Assembly (NCBI RefSeq): GCF_000733925.1
Contig: NZ_JPOO01000001.1
Location: 1,302,001-1,366,000 of the forward strand
Direction of reading: 5' to 3'
Source: Arenibacter algicola
GTDB lineage: Bacteria > Bacteroidota > Bacteroidia > Flavobacteriales > Flavobacteriaceae
Length of the DNA: 64,000 nt
The position numbers and the translations under genes are program-made. Under the pieces are notes generated by a model. It did not search any database and was not told the DNA's origin. It saw only the letters and a list, made by a program, of their open reading frames with translations. The first letter of the stretch is position 1. Every line of letters begins with the position of its first letter. Shown piece by piece: positions 43,249 to 51,065 of this stretch.

Positions 43249-45648
43249 ATGATCACTAATACTGAACTTGAATACAAAGGCAATTTATACCCCAATACAA
43301 TTGTTGAATTTCACAGGGATACGGATAAATTGTATTTCACCACCTCGAATGGGGTAATTTTGGAGATGACAATCTTGAGGGACAGTATATTTAGATTTAG
43401 ATATGCTACCGAAAATATTTTTGAGCCCGATTTTTCATATGCCATCAGCGAAAATGTTAGTGTTGGATTTAATCACCTTAAGGTAGAGGAGACTCCTACT
43501 GAATATTTGGTATACACGGCCAAACTAAAAGTGCTTGTAGATAAAAAGACCCTGAGGACCCAGATTTCGGATCTTGATGGCAATATTATTAATGAGGATG
43601 AGCTTGGTTTTCATTGGGAAGAGAATTATGAGTTTGGGGGGAATTCGGTAAAAATGAGCAAGATTACCCAAAATGCCGAGAGTTTTTACGGCTTGGGGGA
43701 TAAAGCAACGCATTCCAACCTTAAAGGAAAACGAGTAAGTAATTGGGTCACGGATCAATACGCCTATGGCAAGGACCAAGATCCTTTATACAAGGCTATT
43801 CCATTTTTTATAGGCCTGCACAACAATAAGTCCTACGGTATTTTCTTTGACAATACCTTTAAAACCAATTTCGATTTCGCGCATGAGCGGAGAAATGTAA
43901 CCAGTTTTTGGGCAGATGGGGGAGAGATGAATTATTATTTTATCTACGGTCCCCAAATGAGCCAAGTGGTCAAAGCCTACACCAATTTAACCGGGACGCC
44001 AGAGCTGCCGCCTATGTGGGCTATGGGTTACCATCAATCCAAATGGAGCTACTATCCGGAAAGTAACGTTAGGGCCATAGCCAAGAATTTTCGAAAAATG
44101 AGGATTCCTTGTGATGCCATTTATTTGGACATTGATTATATGGACGGATTTAGGTGTTTTACATGGGATAAATCCCGTTTTCCAAATCCTAAAAAAATGA
44201 TTTCGGATTTGGAGGAAAAAGGGTTCAAGACGGTTGTAATGATCGATCCGGGAATCAAAATAGATAAGGATTATTGGGTATATCAAGAGGCTATTGAAAA
44301 TGATTATTTCTGCAAACGTGCCGATGGTGCGTTTATGAAAGGCAAGGTATGGCCCGGAGAATGTAATTTTCCGGATTTTACCAATCCCCAGGTCAGGGAA
44401 TGGTGGGCCGAGCTTTATAAGGAAATGATGTCGGAAATAGGAGTACATGCGGTTTGGAACGATATGAACGAACCTGCGGTTATGGAGGTGCCCACCAAGA
44501 CAGCACCTTTGGATACACGTCATGATTATGATGGACATCCATGTTCACATAGAAAGGCCCACAATGTATATGGAATGCAGATGGTGCGTGCTACCTATGA
44601 GGGCATTAAGAAGTATGTATATCCCAAGAGGCCCTTTGTAATAACAAGGGCAGCATTTGCGGGGACCCAACGGTTCTCTTCTACATGGACGGGCGATAAT
44701 GTGGCCACCTGGGAACATTTATGGATTGCGAATGTACAGGCGCAGCGCATGTGTATGAGCGGATATTCATTCGTTGGTTCGGATATTGGTGGTTTTGCAG
44801 AACAACCTAATGGCGAGCTGTTTGCCAGATGGATTCAATTGGGGGTTTTTCATCCTTTCTGCAGAGTGCATTCCAGTGGCGATCACGGCGATCAGGAGCC
44901 ATGGTCCTTTGATGATGAGGTAACCAACATTGTGCGTAAATTTATAGAATTGCGCTACCAACTTTTGCCATATTTGTACACTATGTTCTACAGGTATTCC
45001 AAGGAAGGGGTGCCTATGTTAAAACCATTGGTGCATTTTGATCAAGAGGATCATCAGACGCATTTTAGGACCGATGAGTTTATTTTTGGGGAACAAATTT
45101 TGATATGTCCGGTTCATGAACCCAATGCCCAAGGTAGAAGGATGTACCTGCCCAGAGGTACTTGGTACAATTATTGGACCAATGAAGCTGTGGTTGGTGG
45201 TATGGAGAAATGGGTGGTTGCCGGTTTGGATAAAATTCCAATCTTCATTAAGGAAGGGGCTATGATCCCAAAATATCCGGTTCAACAATACGTTGGTGAA
45301 CTGGAAATAAAAGAAATGGTCTTGGATGTGTACTTTAAAAATGGTGTGGAAACCTCAACGGTCTATGAGGATGGACAGGATGGGTACGATTACAAAAAAG
45401 GAAGGTACAGCCTTAGAAACTTTAATTTAAAGGGGAAAGCAAACGAACTGCTTATTCAGCAGTTTAAGGATGGCAGTTTTATAACTTCCTATGAAACCTT
45501 TAAAATTAATCTTCATGGACTGCCCTTTAAGATCAAGAAAATACAAATAGATAATGAGTTTGTGGATCTGAAGGATGTTAAGTTAAACGGGAATAACAAT
45601 ATTCATATCAGCAAGGATTTTACTTTATTGCACATTATTGGTGCGTAA
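43249..45648 (+). CDS. GH31 family alpha-glucosidase
   Basis: A 799-residue glycoside hydrolase. The catalytic nucleophile Asp lies in AVWNDMNEPAVM (about residues 402-413), preceded by YLDIDYMDGFRCFTWD (about 295-310), and the acid/base region is TGDNVATWEHL (about 481-491) with GSDIGGF. No signal peptide, so it is probably cytoplasmic and acts on alpha-glucans or maltooligosaccharides, fitting the neighbouring glgB. Exact specificity is not clear from sequence. Confidence 0.95.
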   Translation: MITNTELEYKGNLYPNTIVEFHRDTDKLYFTTSNGVILEMTILRDSIFRFRYATENIFEPDFSYAISENVSVGFNHLKVEETPTEYLVYTAKLKVLVDKKTLRTQISDLDGNIINEDELGFHWEENYEFGGNSVKMSKITQNAESFYGLGDKATHSNLKGKRVSNWVTDQYAYGKDQDPLYKAIPFFIGLHNNKSYGIFFDNTFKTNFDFAHERRNVTSFWADGGEMNYYFIYGPQMSQVVKAYTNLTGTPELPPMWAMGYHQSKWSYYPESNVRAIAKNFRKMRIPCDAIYLDIDYMDGFRCFTWDKSRFPNPKKMISDLEEKGFKTVVMIDPGIKIDKDYWVYQEAIENDYFCKRADGAFMKGKVWPGECNFPDFTNPQVREWWAELYKEMMSEIGVHAVWNDMNEPAVMEVPTKTAPLDTRHDYDGHPCSHRKAHNVYGMQMVRATYEGIKKYVYPKRPFVITRAAFAGTQRFSSTWTGDNVATWEHLWIANVQAQRMCMSGYSFVGSDIGGFAEQPNGELFARWIQLGVFHPFCRVHSSGDHGDQEPWSFDDEVTNIVRKFIELRYQLLPYLYTMFYRYSKEGVPMLKPLVHFDQEDHQTHFRTDEFIFGEQILICPVHEPNAQGRRMYLPRGTWYNYWTNEAVVGGMEKWVVAGLDKIPIFIKEGAMIPKYPVQQYVGELEIKEMVLDVYFKNGVETSTVYEDGQDGYDYKKGRYSLRNFNLKGKANELLIQQFKDGSFITSYETFKINLHGLPFKIKKIQIDNEFVDLKDVKLNGNNNIHISKDFTLLHIIGA

Positions 45649-45688
45649 TTTTTTTGTAATTTTCGGGGAATAAATATCTAATCGCAAG

Positions 45689-46498
45689 ATGAAAAAAATA
45701 GTTTTAATAATAATGGTCTTTTTAGGGGTGGCAGCCTGCAAGACCAATCCTTTTACTGGGCAAAAGGTTTTGAACTTTTACCCTAACAGTCAAATTTTTC
45801 CAACGGCTTTTGCCCAATATGACCAATTTCTTGGAGAGAACAAGGTAATAACCGGAACGGATGATGCAAAAATGATAACCAAAACAGGTCAGCGTATTGC
45901 CGCGGCAGCTGAACGTTGGTTAACTGCCAATGGCTATCCTGGTTACCTAAAGGATTACAAATGGGAATATAATTTGGTGAATGATGAGACAGTGAACGCT
46001 TGGTGTATGCCTGGAGGTAAAATTGTTTTCTATACCGGGATACTTCCGATATGTAAGGGAGAGACCGGAGTAGCAGTGGTAATGGGCCATGAGGTGGCCC
46101 ACGCCTTGGCAGACCATGGAGCACAACGGATGAGTGCCGGCACTTTGCAGCAGTTGGGAGCCGTGGCCGGTAACGTGGCCATTCAGGATGAACAAAAAAG
46201 GAACATATTCAATCAGGCGTATGGAATCGGGTCCCAGGTTGGGGTAATGCTTCCTTTTAGCAGAAGCCATGAGACAGAAGCGGATAGAATAGGTTTACAA
46301 ATTATGGCCATTGCAGGCTATAATCCAGATGAAGCTGCGGAACTTTGGAAGAGAATGCAGGCCAATAGTGGAGGTAGTGCACCGCCCGAGTTTTTAAGTA
46401 CCCACCCTTCCAATGAGACCCGTATCGCCAATCTTACGGAATGGGCGCCATTAGCTAGGCAGGAAGCGGCTAAATTTGGTGTTACCTCTTTTCAATAG
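45689..46498 (+). CDS. M48-family metallopeptidase lipoprotein
   Basis: A 269-residue protein with a lipobox (VAAC, Cys about 17), the zinc motif GHEVAHALADHG (about residues 132-143) and the third ligand in SHETEADRIG (about 190-199), typical of LoiP/YggG-type outer-membrane peptidases. It probably degrades misfolded outer-membrane or periplasmic proteins. A terminator follows its stop at 46539. Confidence 0.94.
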   Translation: MKKIVLIIMVFLGVAACKTNPFTGQKVLNFYPNSQIFPTAFAQYDQFLGENKVITGTDDAKMITKTGQRIAAAAERWLTANGYPGYLKDYKWEYNLVNDETVNAWCMPGGKIVFYTGILPICKGETGVAVVMGHEVAHALADHGAQRMSAGTLQQLGAVAGNVAIQDEQKRNIFNQAYGIGSQVGVMLPFSRSHETEADRIGLQIMAIAGYNPDEAAELWKRMQANSGGSAPPEFLSTHPSNETRIANLTEWAPLARQEAAKFGVTSFQ

Positions 46499-46538
46499 TG
46501 ATAGGCAAATTAAAAATAAAGAACTAATTTCAATTGGG

Positions 46539-46568
46539 AAGCTGCTCTTATAGGAGCAGCTTTTTTTA
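46539..46568 (+). terminator. terminator of the M48 peptidase gene
   Basis: AAGCTGCTC (46539-46547) pairs perfectly with GAGCAGCTT (46554-46562), followed by T residues to 46567. It ends only 4 nt before the ATG of the next gene. Confidence 0.88.
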
Positions 46569-46571
46569 TAT

Positions 46572-47900
46572 ATGACTCGAATCCTTCCTATAAAGGGCAG
46601 TAAAAAATTATTGAACGCTTGGGCATTTTATGATTGGGCCAATTCTGTTTATAGCCTTGTAATTTCGTCTGCCATATTTCCAATATTTTATGGCGCCCTG
46701 TTTCGAGTGGCCGAAATAGAGAAAGTTACAGTTTTTGGTGGCGAAATTGCTAGGGCACCCCTAATTAGCTATGTTACCTCGGCAGCGTTTCTGTTTATAG
46801 CTTTAATTACACCAGTTTTATCTGGTATTTCGGACTATTTGGGGAACAAAAGGCTCTTTATGAAGTTATTTTGTTACTTGGGGGCCTTTTCCTGCATTGG
46901 GCTATTCTGGTTTTCCCTAGAGAATATTTACTTCAGTCTGGGTTGTTATTTTTTTGGATTGGTGGGATTTTGGGTAAGTTTTGCTTTTAACAACTCTTAC
47001 CTGCCCGATATTGCTTTTCCAGGACAACAGGATAGAATTAGTGCAAAAGGCTTTTCGCTAGGCTATATAGGAAGTGTTATTTTGTTGCTATTTAATTTGG
47101 CAATGGTCATGAAGCCCAATCTCTTTGGGATAGAAACAGACGCTGGCGGAATCGCGGAAATTAAGGCTATGAGGTATTCTTTTCTAACGGTTGGCCTTTG
47201 GTGGATAGGGTTTTCCCAGTATAGTTTTTATTTTCTTCCCAAGGGGTTTAAAAGGGAAGGGGCTAGGAAAAATATAATTCTTAATGGTTTTAGGGAGCTG
47301 AAGAATGTATGGCATCAAATGGGAGGGCAAATAAAATTGAAGCGATATTTGGCCGCCTTTTTTGTCTATAGCATGGCCGTACAGACTGTGATGTTGATTG
47401 CCACCTATTTTGGGGAAGAGGAAATTAAATGGTCTTCAGATTCCGAAAGGACTACAGGATTGATTGTAAGTATCCTTCTTATTCAGCTTGTTGCCATAGC
47501 GGGAGCAACACTTACTGCCAAGGCATCCAAAACCTTCGGCAATATTGGGACACTTATTGTGGTGAATATCCTCTGGGTATTGATTTGCATTTATGCTTAT
47601 TTTTTGATTACGCCTATCGATTTTTATATAGCGGCAGGCTGCGTCGGAATAGTTATGGGCGGGATTCAGGCACTCTCCAGGTCTACTTATTCCAAATTTA
47701 TACCCGAAACCATAGATACGGCATCATTTTTTAGCTTTTATGATGTAGCGGAAAAGATAGGGATTGTTATAGGTACCTTCTTATATGGTTTTGCGGCCCA
47801 ATACTTCGGAAGTATGCGATACGCCATTATTTTGCTTGGGTTGTTTTTTATGGCAGGCGCATTTCTTCTGACCAGGGTAAATAGTGCCAGGCAAACCTAA
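46572..47900 (+). CDS. MFS transporter of the UMF1 type
   Basis: A 442-residue membrane protein with about twelve hydrophobic segments. The N-terminus (LNAWAFYDWANSVYSLVISS, about 14-33) and the GGIQALSRSTYSKFIP segment (about 363-378) match the UMF1/Atg22-like family. The substrate is unknown. Because a terminator lies 4 nt before the ATG, the promoter must overlap the terminator or some read-through must occur. Confidence 0.92.
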   Translation: MTRILPIKGSKKLLNAWAFYDWANSVYSLVISSAIFPIFYGALFRVAEIEKVTVFGGEIARAPLISYVTSAAFLFIALITPVLSGISDYLGNKRLFMKLFCYLGAFSCIGLFWFSLENIYFSLGCYFFGLVGFWVSFAFNNSYLPDIAFPGQQDRISAKGFSLGYIGSVILLLFNLAMVMKPNLFGIETDAGGIAEIKAMRYSFLTVGLWWIGFSQYSFYFLPKGFKREGARKNIILNGFRELKNVWHQMGGQIKLKRYLAAFFVYSMAVQTVMLIATYFGEEEIKWSSDSERTTGLIVSILLIQLVAIAGATLTAKASKTFGNIGTLIVVNILWVLICIYAYFLITPIDFYIAAGCVGIVMGGIQALSRSTYSKFIPETIDTASFFSFYDVAEKIGIVIGTFLYGFAAQYFGSMRYAIILLGLFFMAGAFLLTRVNSARQT

Positions 47901-47919
47901 GTTATGAGTGAAATATCCC

Positions 47920-48645
47920 TTAATGTTGGCTGATATCCCCGGACCCCGAAACTTTAGTGTCAATTTTTTCAGGATTGCCCCTGTAATCTATGTCCCCCGA
48001 ACCCGACACTTTTGCGATTATTTCTTTATTGGCCGTAACCTTAATATTTGCAGAACCTGAAACTGTGGCATCCACATTGTCGGCAATTAGGTCATAGGCA
48101 TTAATATCTCCGGATCCGGAGATGGATACGGTAAAATCCGTTGCTTTTCCACTTAGGGCCATATCCCCGGAACCGGACATGCCTGCTTTTAGGGAATTTA
48201 CATCAAGAGCGATTCTAATGTCACCGGAACCGGACATAGCGGTTTCAAAATAATTGGCCTTTAAGGTCTTATTGCCAACAATCTCCCCCGAGCCGGATAA
48301 GCTTAAGGCCGTAATACTTTCTACCGGAATGGTTATGGATACCCCTTTTTTCCAAGAGGACGGCTTAAGGTTAAATCCGTTTTTTACTTTTATCGTTAAT
48401 TTATTGCCATTAACCTCCGTTACAATATGGTCCAATATATTTTGTTCCCCCACTAATGTGAGCGTGCCTTCATTACCTTCTACCAATTCAATATCAAAGA
48501 AACCTGAAATTGCGATTTCATCGTAGTCCTTTGTTGTTCTCACTAGGGTAACCTGATTGCCGTTACCACTTATTTTATCGGTTCTTTGGGCGCTAATGCT
48601 GCCAATGATCAATAGACTGATTAAGGTGGTTGTTAAAAGTTTCAT
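47920..48645 (-). CDS. exported DUF2807 (GIN-domain) protein
   Basis: A 241-residue protein. A signal peptide (MKLLTTTLISLLIIGSISAQ) is followed by a beta-solenoid-like region with repeated SGSG-D/E-I turns (six or more, about residues 105-241), the mark of DUF2807. The frame is open upstream to 48696, but that would overlap the preceding gene; the ATG at 48645 gives a clean signal peptide. It is the last gene of the ECF sigma operon starting at 50847. A stalk or adhesin-like role is inference. Confidence 0.87.
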   Translation of the reverse strand: MKLLTTTLISLLIIGSISAQRTDKISGNGNQVTLVRTTKDYDEIAISGFFDIELVEGNEGTLTLVGEQNILDHIVTEVNGNKLTIKVKNGFNLKPSSWKKGVSITIPVESITALSLSGSGEIVGNKTLKANYFETAMSGSGDIRIALDVNSLKAGMSGSGDMALSGKATDFTVSISGSGDINAYDLIADNVDATVSGSANIKVTANKEIIAKVSGSGDIDYRGNPEKIDTKVSGSGDISQH

Positions 48646-48661
48646 CTTTTTGTGTTTAAGG

Positions 48662-49753
48662 TTATTTTTTATTAAATGAAATCCCGCCGTATTCACTGGT
48701 AATAGTCATTAGATTACCACTATTTTGACTTCCGTAATAGCCTTTCAAATATTTTTGATTGGATTTTTCATTGCTTATGTTTATCTCAAATTCATCCTTT
48801 CCGCTTACTCCGGCATATTTTGTATCAATTTCAAAATCGAAATTATAAGCAGGGGAGTAACCTATTTTTATACCGGTGTAATCCGTGTTTATCCGAAGGT
48901 TTTTGGCATCGGCTGCCATCTCGTCAATTCTCACCGATCCGTAGCTGGATTTTATATCCACGTTGCCGTGTATTGTTCCCAAGCTTACATTTATATAATC
49001 TCCATTGCCCTGAACATTTCTAGCCTCGCCGATTTCCAATTTACCATAATCGCAGACATAGGAAAGGTCTTTCATTGTGTGGACCGTGGCATTGGTGTAG
49101 TCGGCAACGATATCCAGATTCCCTGCCTTTTCAATGGTAAAGCCGGAATAATCGGCATTGATTTTACCGCTGTTGATATAGCCTATGGTGGATTTGGAAG
49201 TATAATCGAAGGATAATTGGTTGCTTCTGCCGTGCAGTTCCCCAATTTCCAATCGGCCATAGTCGCAATTAATTTTGGCATGGCCGTCTATTCTGTCCAA
49301 AATAATACTGCCATAGTCGTTACTGAGATTAACACTGTTCTTAATGGGGATTTTTACCGTATAGTTTACCTGCATATTTACATTGTTGTTATTGCCCCAA
49401 CTCCATCCCCAACTATTTTTATCCTTGTTAAAGATGGTAGTGGCAGAAACCATGTTACTGTTGCCCTCAAAATCCACGGTAATTTCATCCAGCTTACGCT
49501 GTACCTTATCTTCGTTGTCTCCTGTGGTCTTAATATGGACTTCTATAGTTACCCTATCCTGGTTCCAAGAGGTGATATTTAAATTCCCATAGCTATTATC
49601 TATTTTCAATAAGGCTTCCAAATTTACCTTGTACTCTTTTTTAATGGTTTTTTCCTTGGTATACTTGCCTCGGGGCATATCATTGTTGGAAAAGGAGCTA
49701 ATGGGTACAAGCCATAACAGGGCAAGTATATATCTAAGCGGTAATATTTTCAT
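48662..49753 (-). CDS. exported DUF4097-like beta-repeat protein
   Basis: A 363-residue protein with a signal peptide (MKILPLRYILALLWLVPISS) and a beta-helical body of short repeats containing DYG and DYT/DYS turns (NDYGSIILDRIDG, NCDYGRLEIGEL, NADYSGFTIEKAG and so on). These resemble DUF4097 and bactofilin-like solenoids. The ATG at 49753 is used; its first 20 nt overlap the anti-sigma-like gene. It lies between that gene and the DUF2807 gene and is probably exported to the periplasm or outer surface. Confidence 0.82.
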   Translation of the reverse strand: MKILPLRYILALLWLVPISSFSNNDMPRGKYTKEKTIKKEYKVNLEALLKIDNSYGNLNITSWNQDRVTIEVHIKTTGDNEDKVQRKLDEITVDFEGNSNMVSATTIFNKDKNSWGWSWGNNNNVNMQVNYTVKIPIKNSVNLSNDYGSIILDRIDGHAKINCDYGRLEIGELHGRSNQLSFDYTSKSTIGYINSGKINADYSGFTIEKAGNLDIVADYTNATVHTMKDLSYVCDYGKLEIGEARNVQGNGDYINVSLGTIHGNVDIKSSYGSVRIDEMAADAKNLRINTDYTGIKIGYSPAYNFDFEIDTKYAGVSGKDEFEINISNEKSNQKYLKGYYGSQNSGNLMTITSEYGGISFNKK

Positions 49754-50294
49754 TTTCGTAGTTTTTAAAATTTTTAATTTCTTCAATTTGTTCCAACACT
49801 TCATTCAATAGATCTATTCTGGTCTGAAAATTGGTAATCATGGCGCTTAAAATTAATTTGCTATTGCCGCCATCCAGGAGATCCTGTTCCATCTTTTTGT
49901 AATCGCTATCCAAGTTCCTAAGTTGGATCATGGTATCGGCAATCAATTTTTGAGTCTCGGGAGTACTTTCCTTTTGCATTTTTTTTACCTGATCCTCTAT
50001 AACACTGGCAAAATAGTATTCGGTGTTGGTGATTTCCGGGGAAATTTTGGAAACCTGCTGTTGCACACTTGGGGATGTGTTAAGTAAATTGAATCCTATG
50101 GTACATAATAATAGCACGGCAGCGGCTATGGATAATGGTTTCCATCCGAAACGTTTCTTTTTGGTTTTTGCAACCGCAGTGGACGAGGCTTCCAATTTTG
50201 CCAGGAACCTTTGTCTGTGTCCATCTGTCGGTTCTGAGGTGTCAAAGGAGCCTTTTAATTCCCCAAACAGTTTGTCTATATCATCAACTTCCAT
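49734..50294 (-). CDS. anti-sigma-like single-pass membrane protein
   Basis: A 186-residue protein: cytoplasmic N-terminal part (about 1-50, DIDKLFGELKGSFDTSEP), one membrane helix (about 52-70, LSIAAAVLLLCTIGF) and a periplasmic helical domain with coiled-coil character (about 85-175). The arrangement and overlap with the ECF sigma gene (11 nt) fit an anti-sigma factor; the sequence lacks a clear ZAS zinc motif, so the assignment rests on context. It overlaps the next gene by 20 nt. Confidence 0.82.
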   Translation of the reverse strand: MEVDDIDKLFGELKGSFDTSEPTDGHRQRFLAKLEASSTAVAKTKKKRFGWKPLSIAAAVLLLCTIGFNLLNTSPSVQQQVSKISPEITNTEYYFASVIEDQVKKMQKESTPETQKLIADTMIQLRNLDSDYKKMEQDLLDGGNSKLILSAMITNFQTRIDLLNEVLEQIEEIKNFKNYENENITA

Positions 50295-50847
50295 GGTATT
50301 CGGTATTTAATTTTTGTCTAAGGCTTTCTTTGGCCCGTGAAATCATTGTTCTGCAATTGGCATAGCTCAAATTCATTATTTCACTTATTTCTTCGTAATC
50401 ATAGCCTTCAATTAAATGTAAGGTCAAAGAAATTCTGTAATTGTCTTTTAACAGTTTCATGGTTTCAATCACTTTTTGAGCCTTTAGTTCAATCATTCCA
50501 TTATCTGGGACATATCCATCATTGTCTTCGACCTTGTACATTACATTTCCAAGATCAACTTCCTGGCGTTTCATCCTTTTTTTATATTGATGAATACTAT
50601 TGTTGACTACAATTCGTTTTAGCCAGGCCCCAAAGGAAACTTCTCCCTTAAATTGGTCCAGTTTGGTCAGTGCGCTTAATAGCGATTCCTGCATTACATC
50701 TTCCGCAATGGCGCTGTCTTTTACGATCCTATAGGAAACATTGTACATTCCCTTATAATAGCGATTGTAAATTTCTAATTGCGCGTGCCGGTTGCCGTTT
50801 AAGCACAATGGTATCAAATCATCAATATGTCTCTTTTCTAGGCTCAA
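50284..50847 (-). CDS. ECF-family RNA polymerase sigma factor
   Basis: A 187-residue sigma factor. Region 2 (DVMQESLLSALTKLDQFKG, then SFGAWLKRIVVNNSIHQY, about residues 49-90) and region 4 (HLIEGYDYEEISEIMNLSY, then CRTMISRAKESLRQKL, about 140-180) are recognisable. It starts a four-gene minus-strand operon with overlaps throughout the first three genes: sigma, anti-sigma-like protein, DUF4097-like protein and DUF2807 protein. Confidence 0.93.
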   Translation of the reverse strand: MSLEKRHIDDLIPLCLNGNRHAQLEIYNRYYKGMYNVSYRIVKDSAIAEDVMQESLLSALTKLDQFKGEVSFGAWLKRIVVNNSIHQYKKRMKRQEVDLGNVMYKVEDNDGYVPDNGMIELKAQKVIETMKLLKDNYRISLTLHLIEGYDYEEISEIMNLSYANCRTMISRAKESLRQKLNTEYHGS

Positions 50848-51023
50848 AAAGGTATTGGTTTGCTTAATAGATGAGGTAATTTATGGAATGTTACAGTTTA
50901 TTTATAAAAAGATTTTCTTTGTTGGCATAAGAATTGCCCAAATAGAAATAAAGAGAAATGCTAAAATCCTCAACCTACTGATTATTATAGGGAAAGAAGG
51001 TATACAAAGGATTAAATATAAAT

Positions 51024-51049
51024 TATTTTTCTGTCTTTTAATGACAGAA
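51024..51049 (+). promoter_or_regulatory. lon promoter region with a 7-bp palindrome
   Basis: TATTTTTC (51024-51031), one base off the -7 consensus, overlaps an inverted repeat TTCTGTC (51029-51035) ... GACAGAA (51043-51049), ending 16 nt before the lon ATG. A palindrome over the transcription start would suit a repressor; that is inference. Confidence 0.35.
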
Positions 51050-51065
51050 TGACCGAAATTAGAAT

